The notes: generated by a model from the letters alone, not told the origin. DNA of 8,107 bases from Gallionellaceae bacterium (GCA_030646595.1 JAUSKS010000052.1:1-8107), one strand, 5' to 3'; positions 1-6,005 are shown, counted from the first letter of the stretch. Translations and numbers: made by a program.

Positions 1-307
1 CAGATGCTTCGATGCCAGCCTGACGAAGCCGGGTGGATACAGTCACCACATCATCCGCTGAGTCTACCCGGAAGCAAAAGTGGTGGAGTCCCGGAGAAAA
101 AGCGTCGTGTACGGCGGAGCTACGCGAGGGGCGAAGGACATAGCCGAAGTGACGATTGAAATATTGTAGGTGGGGCTCACCACCCAGTAAAAATTTGTTC
201 TTGCGGAAACCCAATATCTCCAGCAGAACGCGGTCGTAAAAAATTTCCGATCGCGCAAGGTCGGACACGGTGATGTAGATGTGGTCAATTCCGGTGACTT
301 CGGTCAT
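1..307 (-). CDS. VOC-family (glyoxalase-fold) protein, C-terminus cut off by window edge
   Basis: The reading frame opens with ATG at 307-305 and stays open to base 1, giving 102 visible residues of a protein that continues outside the window. The beginning, MTEVTGIDHIYITVSDLARS, is the first beta-alpha-beta unit of the vicinal oxygen chelate fold, with His9 in the usual first metal-ligand position. A second unit begins near residue 73 with GLHHFCFRVD, where His75 or His76 would sit near the second metal site. VOC proteins include glyoxalases, dioxygenases and antibiotic-binding or -modifying proteins. The substrate cannot be told from this fragment, and the C-terminal Glu ligand is not visible. 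The ribosome binding site is weak. It is the last visible gene of the minus-strand series, about 80 bases after the MAPEG gene. The fold is quite sure; the function is open. Confidence 0.85.
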   Translation of the reverse strand, partial: MTEVTGIDHIYITVSDLARSEIFYDRVLLEILGFRKNKFLLGGEPHLQYFNRHFGYVLRPSRSSAVHDAFSPGLHHFCFRVDSADDVVTVSTRLRQAGIEAS

Positions 308-387
308 CTCGCGTGCTTAGTGTAGAGGGACAAACATAAAACAGGGGGCGTCAAGCTTGTGCATAGATTCATCTGCAAAATATCAGA

Positions 388-813
388 TTACGACATTGAG
401 AACAGGCGAATACCGAAACCCACCCACATGGCGAACACTAGAATCGTACTGAGTGCGTAGGCCACGAAGCGGTGCATGACACGATTGTAAGTCAGGTGTA
501 TGAAGCTATGCGCGGTGCGCAGCGCGACATAAATCCACGCACCCCAAAGAGTCAGCGGCGTGACAGATTGCGTCACTGCCAGAGAAACACAAAGCACATA
601 GAAAAGAACGGGCACTTCAAAAAGATTGCGGAAATTATCTGCGGCTTTAAGGTTTTGCAGCGCTTGTGCCGCTTCGCGGGAGGTAGAGAGCGCTTGCGGT
701 TTGATACGACGGGCGCGCATTTCACCAATGCGATCCACATACAGGCGAATCCATACGATGATGGTGAGCGCGACCAGTGCCACGCAGGGAAGAAATATTG
801 GTAAGGACGACAT
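388..813 (-). CDS. MAPEG-family integral membrane protein
   Basis: This 141-residue protein has four hydrophobic stretches, at about residues 4-24, 64-84, 86-106 and 115-138, matching the four-helix plan and usual length of MAPEG proteins (membrane-associated proteins in eicosanoid and glutathione metabolism). The family signature is visible: the NLFEVPVLFYVLC segment with Glu66, then a third helix carrying Arg99 and His102 and followed by Asn110-Arg111. Characterised members are trimeric glutathione transferases or peroxidases in membranes. Bacterial members of this type are mostly uncharacterised, so glutathione-dependent detoxification is inferred only. The start is well supported: GAGGAG lies 8 bases upstream of the ATG. 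The gene begins 29 bases after the DUF2164 stop, which suggests shared transcription. The fold and family are confident; the enzymatic activity is not. Confidence 0.88.
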   Translation of the reverse strand: MSSLPIFLPCVALVALTIIVWIRLYVDRIGEMRARRIKPQALSTSREAAQALQNLKAADNFRNLFEVPVLFYVLCVSLAVTQSVTPLTLWGAWIYVALRTAHSFIHLTYNRVMHRFVAYALSTILVFAMWVGFGIRLFSMS

Positions 814-842
814 ACTAAGGGCTCCTCAATGGGTGCGGCGGT

Positions 843-1115
843 TCATCTCTTTTTTATTTGCTTGTCATGCTTGCTCCAGTACTGGAACTCATCCTTATGT
901 ACCTCGATGTCGACCTCTAGGACTCTTGCCTGGAGACGTTCCTGCACATCGGAAACGGCCTTGTTGTAAACAATGGGGCCCAGTTCCTCCAGTAAAAAAT
1001 CAAGGAGAAAACCAGCTGTCATGTTGCCAATTTTTTCCTCCATATTTTCCTCGAAATAGCGCTGCATCGAAGCGATTATTTCTGTCCGGTTTTCTTTGGT
1101 AATTTCAATTGTCAT
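843..1115 (-). CDS. DUF2164-family small protein
   Basis: This is a 90-residue soluble, charged protein that I recognise as DUF2164, a small family of unknown function. The typical features are an opening of the form IEITKENRTEIIASMQRYFEE, a glycine-containing helix turn near residues 28-35, the block FLLDFLLEELGPIVYNKAV at about 36-54, and an aromatic end near residue 80 (FQYW). It is predicted to be mostly helical, with no signal peptide and no membrane segment. The ten residues after the FQYW block are mostly Lys, Arg, His and Gln, and look like a flexible basic tail. No good Shine-Dalgarno sequence precedes the ATG. The gene starts 17 bases after the stop of the effector-binding gene, so translation may be coupled to it. 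No function can be assigned. Confidence 0.85.
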   Translation of the reverse strand: MTIEITKENRTEIIASMQRYFEENMEEKIGNMTAGFLLDFLLEELGPIVYNKAVSDVQERLQARVLEVDIEVHKDEFQYWSKHDKQIKKR

Positions 1116-1132
1116 GTCGGTGGGGATTCAAG

Positions 1133-1582
1133 TTATTTGACTGCTATACAAATCTCGATTTCATTCTTATTTTTATAAAACTCAAAGTCGGTGGTATAGG
1201 CTCGTTGATAGGGCGCATCTTCCTTTGAGAAGTAATTCCAGATTGTTGACCAGGTTTCAATGACGATTTGTGGTACCTCGCCCGTGGCCTCAAAAAGCAG
1301 GTAAGTCCCGCTGGCAATAGTAACGCTTTCAAGGTTATCAATTGGAGCTTGACCAATTTGGTCAGTGCCCGCCAATACTGAGAACTCGCCAGAATAATCC
1401 GATTCGTAGTAGTAATAGACCCCATAAACACGCGCTCCACTTTTATAATCAACGGACACCTTTTCATCGAACTGTTGATGTAAGCCGCCGATTTTTGATG
1501 TTGCTGGATTCATCTCGCGGGCATTGGTTGTCCGGATGCTAATGCCTGTGATTTGCTTTTCATCTAGCCGAATAATTTTCAC
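1133..1582 (-). CDS. Stand-alone GyrI-like / Cass2-like effector-binding protein
   Basis: This 149-residue protein looks like the effector-binding domain found at the C-terminus of AraC-type regulators, and alone in GyrI (SbmC) and the integron-associated protein Cass2. Supporting features are the early RTTNAREMNP...IGGLHQQF segment (residues 17-38), a tyrosine-rich strand (VYGVYYYYESDYSGEF, about 52-67), the ETWSTIWNYF helix near 109-118 and the closing TDFEFY strand near 131-136. Known members bind cationic hydrophobic drugs or inhibit gyrase. There is no DNA-binding domain here, so it may act as a drug-binding or sequestering protein or bind a partner; that is inference. The start codon is GTG. 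AAGGAGG sits 6 bases upstream, and the nearby ATG five bases earlier runs straight into a stop. It lies 45 bases after the GNAT gene and 17 bases before the DUF2164 gene. Confidence 0.82.
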   Translation of the reverse strand: MKIIRLDEKQITGISIRTTNAREMNPATSKIGGLHQQFDEKVSVDYKSGARVYGVYYYYESDYSGEFSVLAGTDQIGQAPIDNLESVTIASGTYLLFEATGEVPQIVIETWSTIWNYFSKEDAPYQRAYTTDFEFYKNKNEIEICIAVK

Positions 1583-1588
1583 GGCATT

Positions 1589-1595
1589 CCTCCTT
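1589..1595 (-). promoter_or_regulatory. Strong ribosome binding site that fixes a GTG start
   Basis: On the minus strand the sequence reads AAGGAGG, a near-perfect Shine-Dalgarno match, six bases before the GTG of the effector-binding gene. An ATG lies between them but is out of frame and meets TGA after one codon (ATG CCG TGA). The GTG is therefore the real start. Confidence 0.8.
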
Positions 1596-1627
1596 ATTGC
1601 GCCTCATGGGTGTGCCATTCGATATGG

Positions 1628-2050
1628 CTAAGAAATTCCGGCCAAAAAATGATAGCTGACAATCTTCATGCCTTGATTTAAATAAAATTTATGCGCGGCA
1701 TGGCGCTGGACACCTGAATCAAGATGAATTGCAGCACAATTTTCTGCTTTCGCATAGGCGATGAGCCAGTCAAATATTTTTGTTCCCATCCCCTTTGAAC
1801 GCGCGTTTTCATCTGTGATTAAATCTTCGACATATAGATATTTGCCGAGATGGAGATTATGCGCAATTTTGAAACCGGCCACGCAGCAAACCAAACCCGC
1901 TTCATCTTTGACGCAGGCAAGCTGAAAGCCTTCCTTCATCATGTTGCGCACGGTGGAAAGGAAGTTGTGTTCTTCGATGTTTGGCCGTAGCTGCTTCATG
2001 GTATCGAAGCAACTGCGGATTTCATCGTCTGTGATGGCCAGGATAATCAT
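1628..2050 (-). CDS. GNAT-family N-acetyltransferase
   Basis: This 140-residue protein has the full GNAT core. Motif A contains the strand YLYVEDLITD (71-80) followed by the acetyl-CoA pyrophosphate loop R84-SKGMG-T90, fitting the R/Q-x-x-G-x-G/A pattern. Motif B follows with DSGVQRHAAHKFYLNQGM (111-128), in which the FY-x-x-x-GM element is typical. GNAT enzymes move an acetyl group from acetyl-CoA to an amine; the acceptor here is unknown, and antibiotics, polyamines, small amines or protein N-termini are all possible. The frame is open a further 34 codons upstream, but that stretch lies inside the transporter gene. I chose the ATG at 2050, ten bases after the transporter stop, where GNAT homology begins. 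No clear ribosome binding site is present, so re-initiation from the upstream gene is likely. Confidence 0.88.
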   Translation of the reverse strand: MIILAITDDEIRSCFDTMKQLRPNIEEHNFLSTVRNMMKEGFQLACVKDEAGLVCCVAGFKIAHNLHLGKYLYVEDLITDENARSKGMGTKIFDWLIAYAKAENCAAIHLDSGVQRHAAHKFYLNQGMKIVSYHFLAGIS

Positions 2051-2060
2051 GCTTGAGTGG

Positions 2061-2987
2061 TTAAGGTAAGCGTTGGCAGTGCGACGGCTGTAGCATTGGT
2101 CTGGCAACCGCATGCGACACTCCTGCCTTTCTGCCAACCAGCACACAAACAATCACCGTCACTGCTGCCAGCACTTCCGCCCACGAAACCTGCTCATGCA
2201 ACAGCATCGCGGCAGCAAAAATAGTCAGGAACGGTTGCAGTAATTGAAGCTGGCCAATACGAGCGATTCCGCCCAAGGCCAGCCCTTTATACCAAACTAC
2301 AAAGGCCAGAAACATGCTGACTACGCTGACATAGGCAAACCCCGCCAGGCTTTGCCAACCAATCGAGGCGATGTTATGCGGCATAGTTTTAAGGGCGGGG
2401 AACAACAGTACCGGCACCGATATAACCAGCGCCCAACTGATGGTTTGCCATGCGCCGAGTTCTCTTGCCAAACGAGCACCTTCGGCATAGCCGTACCCGG
2501 CGGCAAGCACTGCACCCAAAAGAAAAAGGTCTCCGGCGTGTAGTGTACCCCCACCCGATGCCAGCGAAAAAAGTGCAATGGTCAGACTACCGATCACCGT
2601 TGATGTCCAAAACAAAGGGCGTGGCCGTTCACCTGCCAGCCATGCAGCAAAGAGCGCAGTCGCTAACGGTAACAGGCCAATCACGACCGCGCCGTGTGCG
2701 GCAGGCACAGTGGTCATTGCCCAGGTAGAGAGCAGCGGAAAGCCTATGACTACACCGATGGCAGTGCCGCACAAACGCGGCCACTGCATTCCCATAGGCT
2801 GCGGTGCACGAGATACCAGCAGTGCCATTCCACCAATAGCCGCCGCAATGAGGGCGCGACCCAGGCCGACAAAAACAGGATCGAGCTCAGTGACTGCCAA
2901 TCGCGTGGCGGGAAGGGTAAGGCTAAAACCTGCTATGCCGAGAAGTCCGAAAAGGATGCTCAGGCTGTGAGCTGAAAATTTTTTCAT
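2061..2987 (-). CDS. EamA/DMT-superfamily transporter
   Basis: This 308-residue protein is almost entirely hydrophobic, with about ten membrane helices arranged as two tandem EamA repeats of roughly 140 residues each, the normal layout for drug/metabolite transporters. The first repeat begins with the LFGLLGIAGFSLTLPATRLAV segment. The second carries the family-like helix end GGIARIGQLQLLQPFLTIFAAAMLLHEQVSWAEVLAA, where the Glu in a conserved HE/GE position is visible. It probably exports a small metabolite, amino acid or toxic compound across the inner membrane; the substrate is unknown. I chose the ATG at 2987, because the 57 codons upstream overlap the PhzF gene and do not look like a membrane protein. 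The Shine-Dalgarno match is poor. The stop lies ten bases before the GNAT start. Confidence 0.9.
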   Translation of the reverse strand: MKKFSAHSLSILFGLLGIAGFSLTLPATRLAVTELDPVFVGLGRALIAAAIGGMALLVSRAPQPMGMQWPRLCGTAIGVVIGFPLLSTWAMTTVPAAHGAVVIGLLPLATALFAAWLAGERPRPLFWTSTVIGSLTIALFSLASGGGTLHAGDLFLLGAVLAAGYGYAEGARLARELGAWQTISWALVISVPVLLFPALKTMPHNIASIGWQSLAGFAYVSVVSMFLAFVVWYKGLALGGIARIGQLQLLQPFLTIFAAAMLLHEQVSWAEVLAAVTVIVCVLVGRKAGVSHAVARPMLQPSHCQRLP

Positions 2988-3019
2988 GGTGGATTGTAAT
3001 CTATTGGAATGCAGCCGTC

Positions 3020-3036
3020 GTACTTTGGGTAAGTAC
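3020..3036 (-). other. Small perfect hairpin in the PhzF-transporter gap
   Basis: GTACTT and AAGTAC form a perfect 6-base inverted repeat with a 5-base loop, inside the 58 bases separating the PhzF stop from the transporter start. No T-run follows on the minus strand, so it is not a standard terminator. It could be an RNA processing or pausing site, or chance. Confidence 0.3.
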
Positions 3037-3045
3037 CAATCTGGA

Positions 3046-3951
3046 TTACCCCCATAAACCCTCAGCCACATCAACCACACTTCCACCCACAAATACTTCG
3101 ATGCCATTGTTATTTTCGTTTGCGCGCAACAATAAAGTTGCAGGACGTCCCATTTCATAGCCCTGTCCCACAGCTACCTCGACGTTCGACGATCCCAGCA
3201 GTTTGTGGCGCGTCAAATAGGCGGCAAGGCAGCCGTTGCTGCTGCCGGTCGCTGCATCTTCGGTAATGCCGTAATAATCGGCAAACACGCGAACGCTCAG
3301 GTGCTGGTTCTTCTCGTGACCTTGCAGGCTGAACACCAGAATGATTTTTGCCCAGGCATCGTTTACCAGAGTGAAGTATTCATCCTTGTTGATTTTTGTG
3401 CGCTTGAGTGCGGCCTGATTTTTCAGCGGCACAAGGAGGGTAGGAAAACCCGTCGAGACTTCTTCAATCGGAAAATTCTCATCAATGTCAGACTGCGCGA
3501 TACTCAATACACGCCCCAGAGTCTTGGCGTCGAGTTGTTTGCCGAATGTCGGGGTCATCTGCTTCATCCACAGTATGGATGGCTTTCCCGCTACCTCTTC
3601 AAACGTGACCGGTATCTGGCCGATGCGCAGGTTAAGCAAAATCTCGTTCATGCTGTCCAGCCGCAATTTGTTGCGGATGATGTGCGCTGTGCCCAGGATG
3701 GGATGTCCGGCAAAATCTATTTCAGCATTTGGCGTAAAAATGCGGACATCGTAGCCGCCGTTTTTTGGCTGACGTGAGGTGATGAACGTAGTCTCGGAAA
3801 AATTGATTTCCTTGGCGATTTGCTGCATTTCCTGGTCAGATAAGGATTCGCAATCAATAAATGTTGCCAGCGGATTACCGCCATAGCGTTGGGTGGTAAA
3901 TACATCGGTGATAAAAAATCCTGGTTTACTCATTATCCTTGGCTTGCTCAT
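3046..3951 (-). CDS. PhzF-family isomerase-like protein
   Basis: The protein has about 301 residues and belongs to the PhzF phenazine-biosynthesis-like family, two mirrored diaminopimelate-epimerase-like domains with an active site between them. The N-terminal half shows ITDVFTTQRYGGNPLATF, then NFSETTFI with the catalytic Glu (residue 53 from this start), then FTPNAEIDFAGHPILGTAH. The second half has the matching loop EDAATGSSNGCLAAYL. In phenazine makers PhzF isomerises dihydrohydroxyanthranilate, but no phenazine genes are here, so this is one of the many family members of unknown substrate. The ATG at 3951 overlaps the peroxiredoxin stop as ATGA, which suggests coupled translation. A second in-frame ATG at 3933, preceded by AAGGA but very close, is possible and would shorten the protein by six residues. 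Confidence 0.9.
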   Translation of the reverse strand: MSKPRIMSKPGFFITDVFTTQRYGGNPLATFIDCESLSDQEMQQIAKEINFSETTFITSRQPKNGGYDVRIFTPNAEIDFAGHPILGTAHIIRNKLRLDSMNEILLNLRIGQIPVTFEEVAGKPSILWMKQMTPTFGKQLDAKTLGRVLSIAQSDIDENFPIEEVSTGFPTLLVPLKNQAALKRTKINKDEYFTLVNDAWAKIILVFSLQGHEKNQHLSVRVFADYYGITEDAATGSSNGCLAAYLTRHKLLGSSNVEVAVGQGYEMGRPATLLLRANENNNGIEVFVGGSVVDVAEGLWG

Positions 3952-4493
3952 TCTTCTGAACTTTCCCGTAGCCATGCGATAACTTCACGAGCATTTTCAT
4001 CCGGCGGAAAGACCGGATAAAACACCTTGCGAATAATGCCACCTGTGGCAATAATCGTTAAGCGTTTTATCAAACGCAGCCCGCCATACTCGAAGGTTGG
4101 CAGTTTCAATGCGCGGGTTAAAGCAAGCTCACTGTCATGCAACAGGGCAAAGGGAAGGCGCAATCGCGCGTGGGCTTCTTGCTGATCTTCCAGCGGTTGC
4201 GCACTGACCCCGAACACTTCGACACCCATTTGTTTCAGTTCGGCATAGCTATCTCGAAAGGCACAGGTTTGCGGTGTGCATCCGCGCGCGCCGGGTATGT
4301 CATTCCAGCCCACGAGGGGCGGGCTATCGGGTCGTCCCAGCATGGGATAGAAATATATAGCCACCGTGTTTGTGTATGCGCTGCCGGGGATAAATGAGAG
4401 CGCAGGTAATACACTGCCCAGCAAGTGATTGCATGCGCCGTCATCCAGGGGGATCGGTAAATTGGCGGGCAGTGTGTGCAGGTCTTTGATCAT
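3948..4493 (-). CDS. PrxQ/BCP-like peroxiredoxin
   Basis: This 181-residue thioredoxin-fold protein belongs to the AhpC/TSA-redoxin group. The active region is PGARGCTPQTCAFRDSYAEL, with the likely peroxidatic cysteine Cys72 and a second cysteine five residues later (Cys77), as in PrxQ/BCP enzymes, followed by the FRD motif. It would reduce hydrogen peroxide or organic hydroperoxides using thiols, probably in the cytoplasm since no signal peptide is seen. Unusually, the position three before Cys72 is Ala69, not Thr or Ser, and the preceding active-site proline (YFYP, Pro50) is separated from the cysteine by a longer loop than in standard family members. The start is ATG at 4493, 15 bases after the VOC stop, with no clear ribosome binding site. 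Its stop overlaps the PhzF start. Confidence 0.87.
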   Translation of the reverse strand: MIKDLHTLPANLPIPLDDGACNHLLGSVLPALSFIPGSAYTNTVAIYFYPMLGRPDSPPLVGWNDIPGARGCTPQTCAFRDSYAELKQMGVEVFGVSAQPLEDQQEAHARLRLPFALLHDSELALTRALKLPTFEYGGLRLIKRLTIIATGGIIRKVFYPVFPPDENAREVIAWLRESSEE

Positions 4494-4508
4494 TTTTATG
4501 GTGAGTGC

Positions 4509-4898
4509 TTAGGGTACCCAAATAAATTCCACCCGAATACCGCTTGGCTCAAATACCATGCAGTGCTTGGCTGGGCCGCTGCCAAGAAGCTCTGGGTTGA
4601 ACTCTACCACTACGCCAGGATGCTCACTCACGCGCTTGAATATTTCATCAAGCGCAGCCTCTGACGAGACTTTGATCGCAAAATGATGCAGACCGACATT
4701 GCGCTTGCGGTCAAACGGTTGGGGGTTGCTGTCTGTTTGCCAAAGCGTCACGAATGCGCTGCCGTTGGTTACATAGATTGCCGGATACGTCGGCACTTCC
4801 TTTGCGATAGACCAACCGAGGCAATCGGTAAAAAATGCTGCACTTGCGCGCAGGTTAGATACAGCAAGTCCAAGGTGATGTAGTCCCAGTGTTTCCAT
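4509..4898 (-). CDS. VOC-family (glyoxalase-fold) protein
   Basis: This complete 129-residue protein has the two-unit vicinal oxygen chelate fold. Unit one starts METLGLHHLGLAVSNLRAS with His8 as the expected first metal ligand. Unit two starts near residue 69 with GLHHFAIKV (His71/His72) and ends KHCMVFEPSGIRVEFIW, where Glu124 is the expected final ligand. The metal site therefore looks complete, which favours an enzyme over a pure binding protein, but the substrate is unknown. The frame extends 57 codons upstream into the SRPBCC gene. I use the ATG at 4898, because VOC homology begins exactly there and AAGG lies 8 bases upstream. It follows the SRPBCC gene by 58 bases and precedes the peroxiredoxin gene by 15. 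It is clearly a different VOC subgroup from the gene at the left edge. Confidence 0.9.
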   Translation of the reverse strand: METLGLHHLGLAVSNLRASAAFFTDCLGWSIAKEVPTYPAIYVTNGSAFVTLWQTDSNPQPFDRKRNVGLHHFAIKVSSEAALDEIFKRVSEHPGVVVEFNPELLGSGPAKHCMVFEPSGIRVEFIWVP

Positions 4899-4933
4899 TA
4901 TGGCTACCTTGTTTGTGGCCGCATAAAATTTGA

Positions 4934-4946
4934 GTTGGAGGCCAAC
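4934..4946 (-). other. Short hairpin between SRPBCC and VOC genes
   Basis: On the minus strand GTTGG-CCT-CCAAC folds into a 5-base stem with a 3-base loop, extendable by one G-U pair. It is followed a few bases later by a short T-rich stretch (AAATTTTA). It is too weak and too far from the T-rich bases to call a terminator. It may be a pause or processing site, or chance. Confidence 0.25.
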
Positions 4947-4956
4947 CGTACCTTGA

Positions 4957-5403
4957 TCAATCCCGAATTTCCGGCTCGACCAATTTTGCCAGCAGAATGA
5001 GCGACTCCTGCCAACCGAGGTAACACATCTCGACGGGAATGACGTCGGGGATGCCTGCCTGAACCACATTCAACTCAGTGCCGCAGAGCACCGCTTTTAA
5101 AGTCACTGTCACCTGTATGACACCTGGAAGGTTAGGATCATCGAATTTATCGGTGTAACGGATGAGTTCGTTTGGCACCAATTCCAGGTATTCGCCGCCA
5201 AAGGAATGGCCCTTCCCGGTGGTAAAATTTGTGAAGGACATCTTGAATGTCCCGCCTACTTTTGCCTCCATATGGTGCACCGTCGCGGTGAACCCATTGG
5301 GAGGAATCCACTTCGCCAACGCATCGGCATTGATGAAGGCGCGATAAACCCGTTCCGGTGGTGCGCGCAAAACACGGTGAAGTCGAACAGTGTTGGTTGC
5401 CAT
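4957..5403 (-). CDS. SRPBCC-domain protein (AHSA1/Aha1-like)
   Basis: This 148-residue protein has the START-like fold of the AHSA1 branch of the SRPBCC superfamily. The first strand and helix (TVRLHRVLRAPPERVYRAF, residues 5-23) are followed by the ALAKWIPPNGF block near 28-38, a GGTFKMSF strand near 50-57, a GGEYLELVPNELIRYTDKF segment near 69-87 and the C-terminal helix opening LGWQESLILLAKLVE near 129-143. Such proteins form a deep hydrophobic pocket for small ligands; bacterial members have mostly unknown ligands, and a chaperone-related role is not implied. The start is ATG at 5403 with GAGGAG nine bases upstream, replacing a longer frame that runs into the promoter region. It is the first gene of the minus-strand series and the most likely site of the main promoter. 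Confidence 0.9.
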   Translation of the reverse strand: MATNTVRLHRVLRAPPERVYRAFINADALAKWIPPNGFTATVHHMEAKVGGTFKMSFTNFTTGKGHSFGGEYLELVPNELIRYTDKFDDPNLPGVIQVTVTLKAVLCGTELNVVQAGIPDVIPVEMCYLGWQESLILLAKLVEPEIRD

Positions 5404-5630
5404 GAAGTTGCTCTCCTCTAAAAATAAAAAATCCACATTGCCCTTAATTCGTATCGCCAACTGCTGGCAAAATGGCTTGCTCTGGGCAAATTAATGAGCT
5501 GGTCGCAAGCTATCGGGTGGCTCATTATAGCGAATAGCTGAAATATGAATTATGCACAACAGTAAATATGTCAGTATTCCGTTACCGCCTAAACCGTGTA
5601 AGATTACGCCTGATTATTTGGGAAACAGCG
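5404..5630. promoter_or_regulatory. Divergent intergenic region between the minus-strand cluster and sdhC
   Basis: These 227 bases lie between the first genes of two oppositely directed gene groups, so promoters for both should be here. They are visibly more AT-rich than the genes. I see no operator with clear symmetry; the best inverted repeat is only GCTTGC (5475-5480) and GCAAGC (5505-5510), 24 bases apart. No RNA gene or convincing small protein was found. Confidence 0.6.
5524..5529 (-). promoter_or_regulatory. Candidate -10 element for the minus-strand cluster
   Basis: On the minus strand the bases read exactly TATAAT, about 120 bases upstream of the SRPBCC start. No good -35 hexamer is seen at 16-18 bases and no TG extension precedes it, so it may need an activator or may be chance. 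On the plus strand the same site reads as a weaker CATTAT that could serve sdhC. Confidence 0.3.
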
Positions 5631-6005
5631 ATGAACAAAAAACGTCCCATCCATCTTGCTCTGCACCTGATTAAACTGCCTTTGTCCGGCCTGGTTTCCA
5701 TACTTCACCGCGTGAGTGGCTTGCTGCTGTTCCTGGCACTACCCCTGCTCCTGTTCGCGCTGCAATACAGCTTGCGCTCCATCGAGACTTACACTCAATT
5801 ACTCACGGCACTGCATTACCCTTGCAGCAAATTGCTGCTGCTAGTCCTGCTGTGGGCTTTTCTCCACCATTTTTGTGCGGGCCTGCGCTATCTCGCTATT
5901 GATCTGGATTATGGCGTGGAGCTAGCTACAGCGCGCGTCACGGCCAAGTGGGTGTTTGTGGTCAGTGGCGTAGCGACATTTATATTGGGAGTCTGGCTAT
6001 GGTAG
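5631..6005 (+). CDS. sdhC: Succinate dehydrogenase cytochrome b556 subunit
   Basis: This 124-residue protein is one of the two membrane anchors of complex II. It has three membrane helices, about residues 29-48, 66-88 and 106-123. The motif SGLVSILHRVSG near 19-30 carries Ser23 and Arg27, equivalent to the quinone-site Ser27 and Arg31 of E. coli. LHHFCAGLRYLAIDLDYG near 78-95 carries His80, equivalent to the heme b axial ligand His84 of E. coli. The later histidine of the E. coli GIRH motif is Tyr here (GLRY). The ATG at 5631 gives the usual N-terminus (NKKRPIHLALHLIKLPLSG) with a weak GGGAA eight to nine bases upstream; an in-frame ATG at 5568 would add 21 atypical residues. Its stop overlaps the start of sdhD by seven bases. 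Confidence 0.95.
   Translation: MNKKRPIHLALHLIKLPLSGLVSILHRVSGLLLFLALPLLLFALQYSLRSIETYTQLLTALHYPCSKLLLLVLLWAFLHHFCAGLRYLAIDLDYGVELATARVTAKWVFVVSGVATFILGVWLW

Noticed and set aside
64..288. Open frame of 74 codons on the minus strand at the left edge
   Set aside because: It is a different frame over the VOC gene whose correct frame runs from 307 to the edge and shows clear VOC motifs.
308..387. Possible terminator between the MAPEG and left-edge VOC genes
   Set aside because: Only a bulged, weak stem around TGCAGAT/ATCTATGCA can be drawn and no T-run follows it on the minus strand.
626..1102. Open frame of 158 codons on the plus strand across the MAPEG and DUF2164 genes
   Set aside because: It spans two recognisable genes on the other strand and reads as low-order sequence with no family features.
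3205..3777. Open frame of 190 codons on the plus strand opposite the PhzF gene
   Set aside because: It is the antisense shadow of a well-supported PhzF protein, and its translation has no recognisable domain or ribosome binding site.
1..5403. Gene content (GNAT, VOC, Cass2-like, SRPBCC, small unknown proteins) resembling an integron cassette array
   Set aside because: The gaps were read for attC-type GTTRRRY / RYYYAAC pairs and imperfect palindromes and none were found; several genes overlap or are closer than an attC site allows, and no integrase is present.
5475..5510. GCTTGC / GCAAGC inverted repeat in the divergent region, a possible operator
   Set aside because: The arms are only six bases and 24 bases apart; flanking bases do not extend the match, so chance is likely.
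5494..5541. 15-codon open frame ahead of sdhC, a possible leader peptide
   Set aside because: It has no ribosome binding site, no run of regulatory codons, and no adjacent terminator or alternative hairpins.
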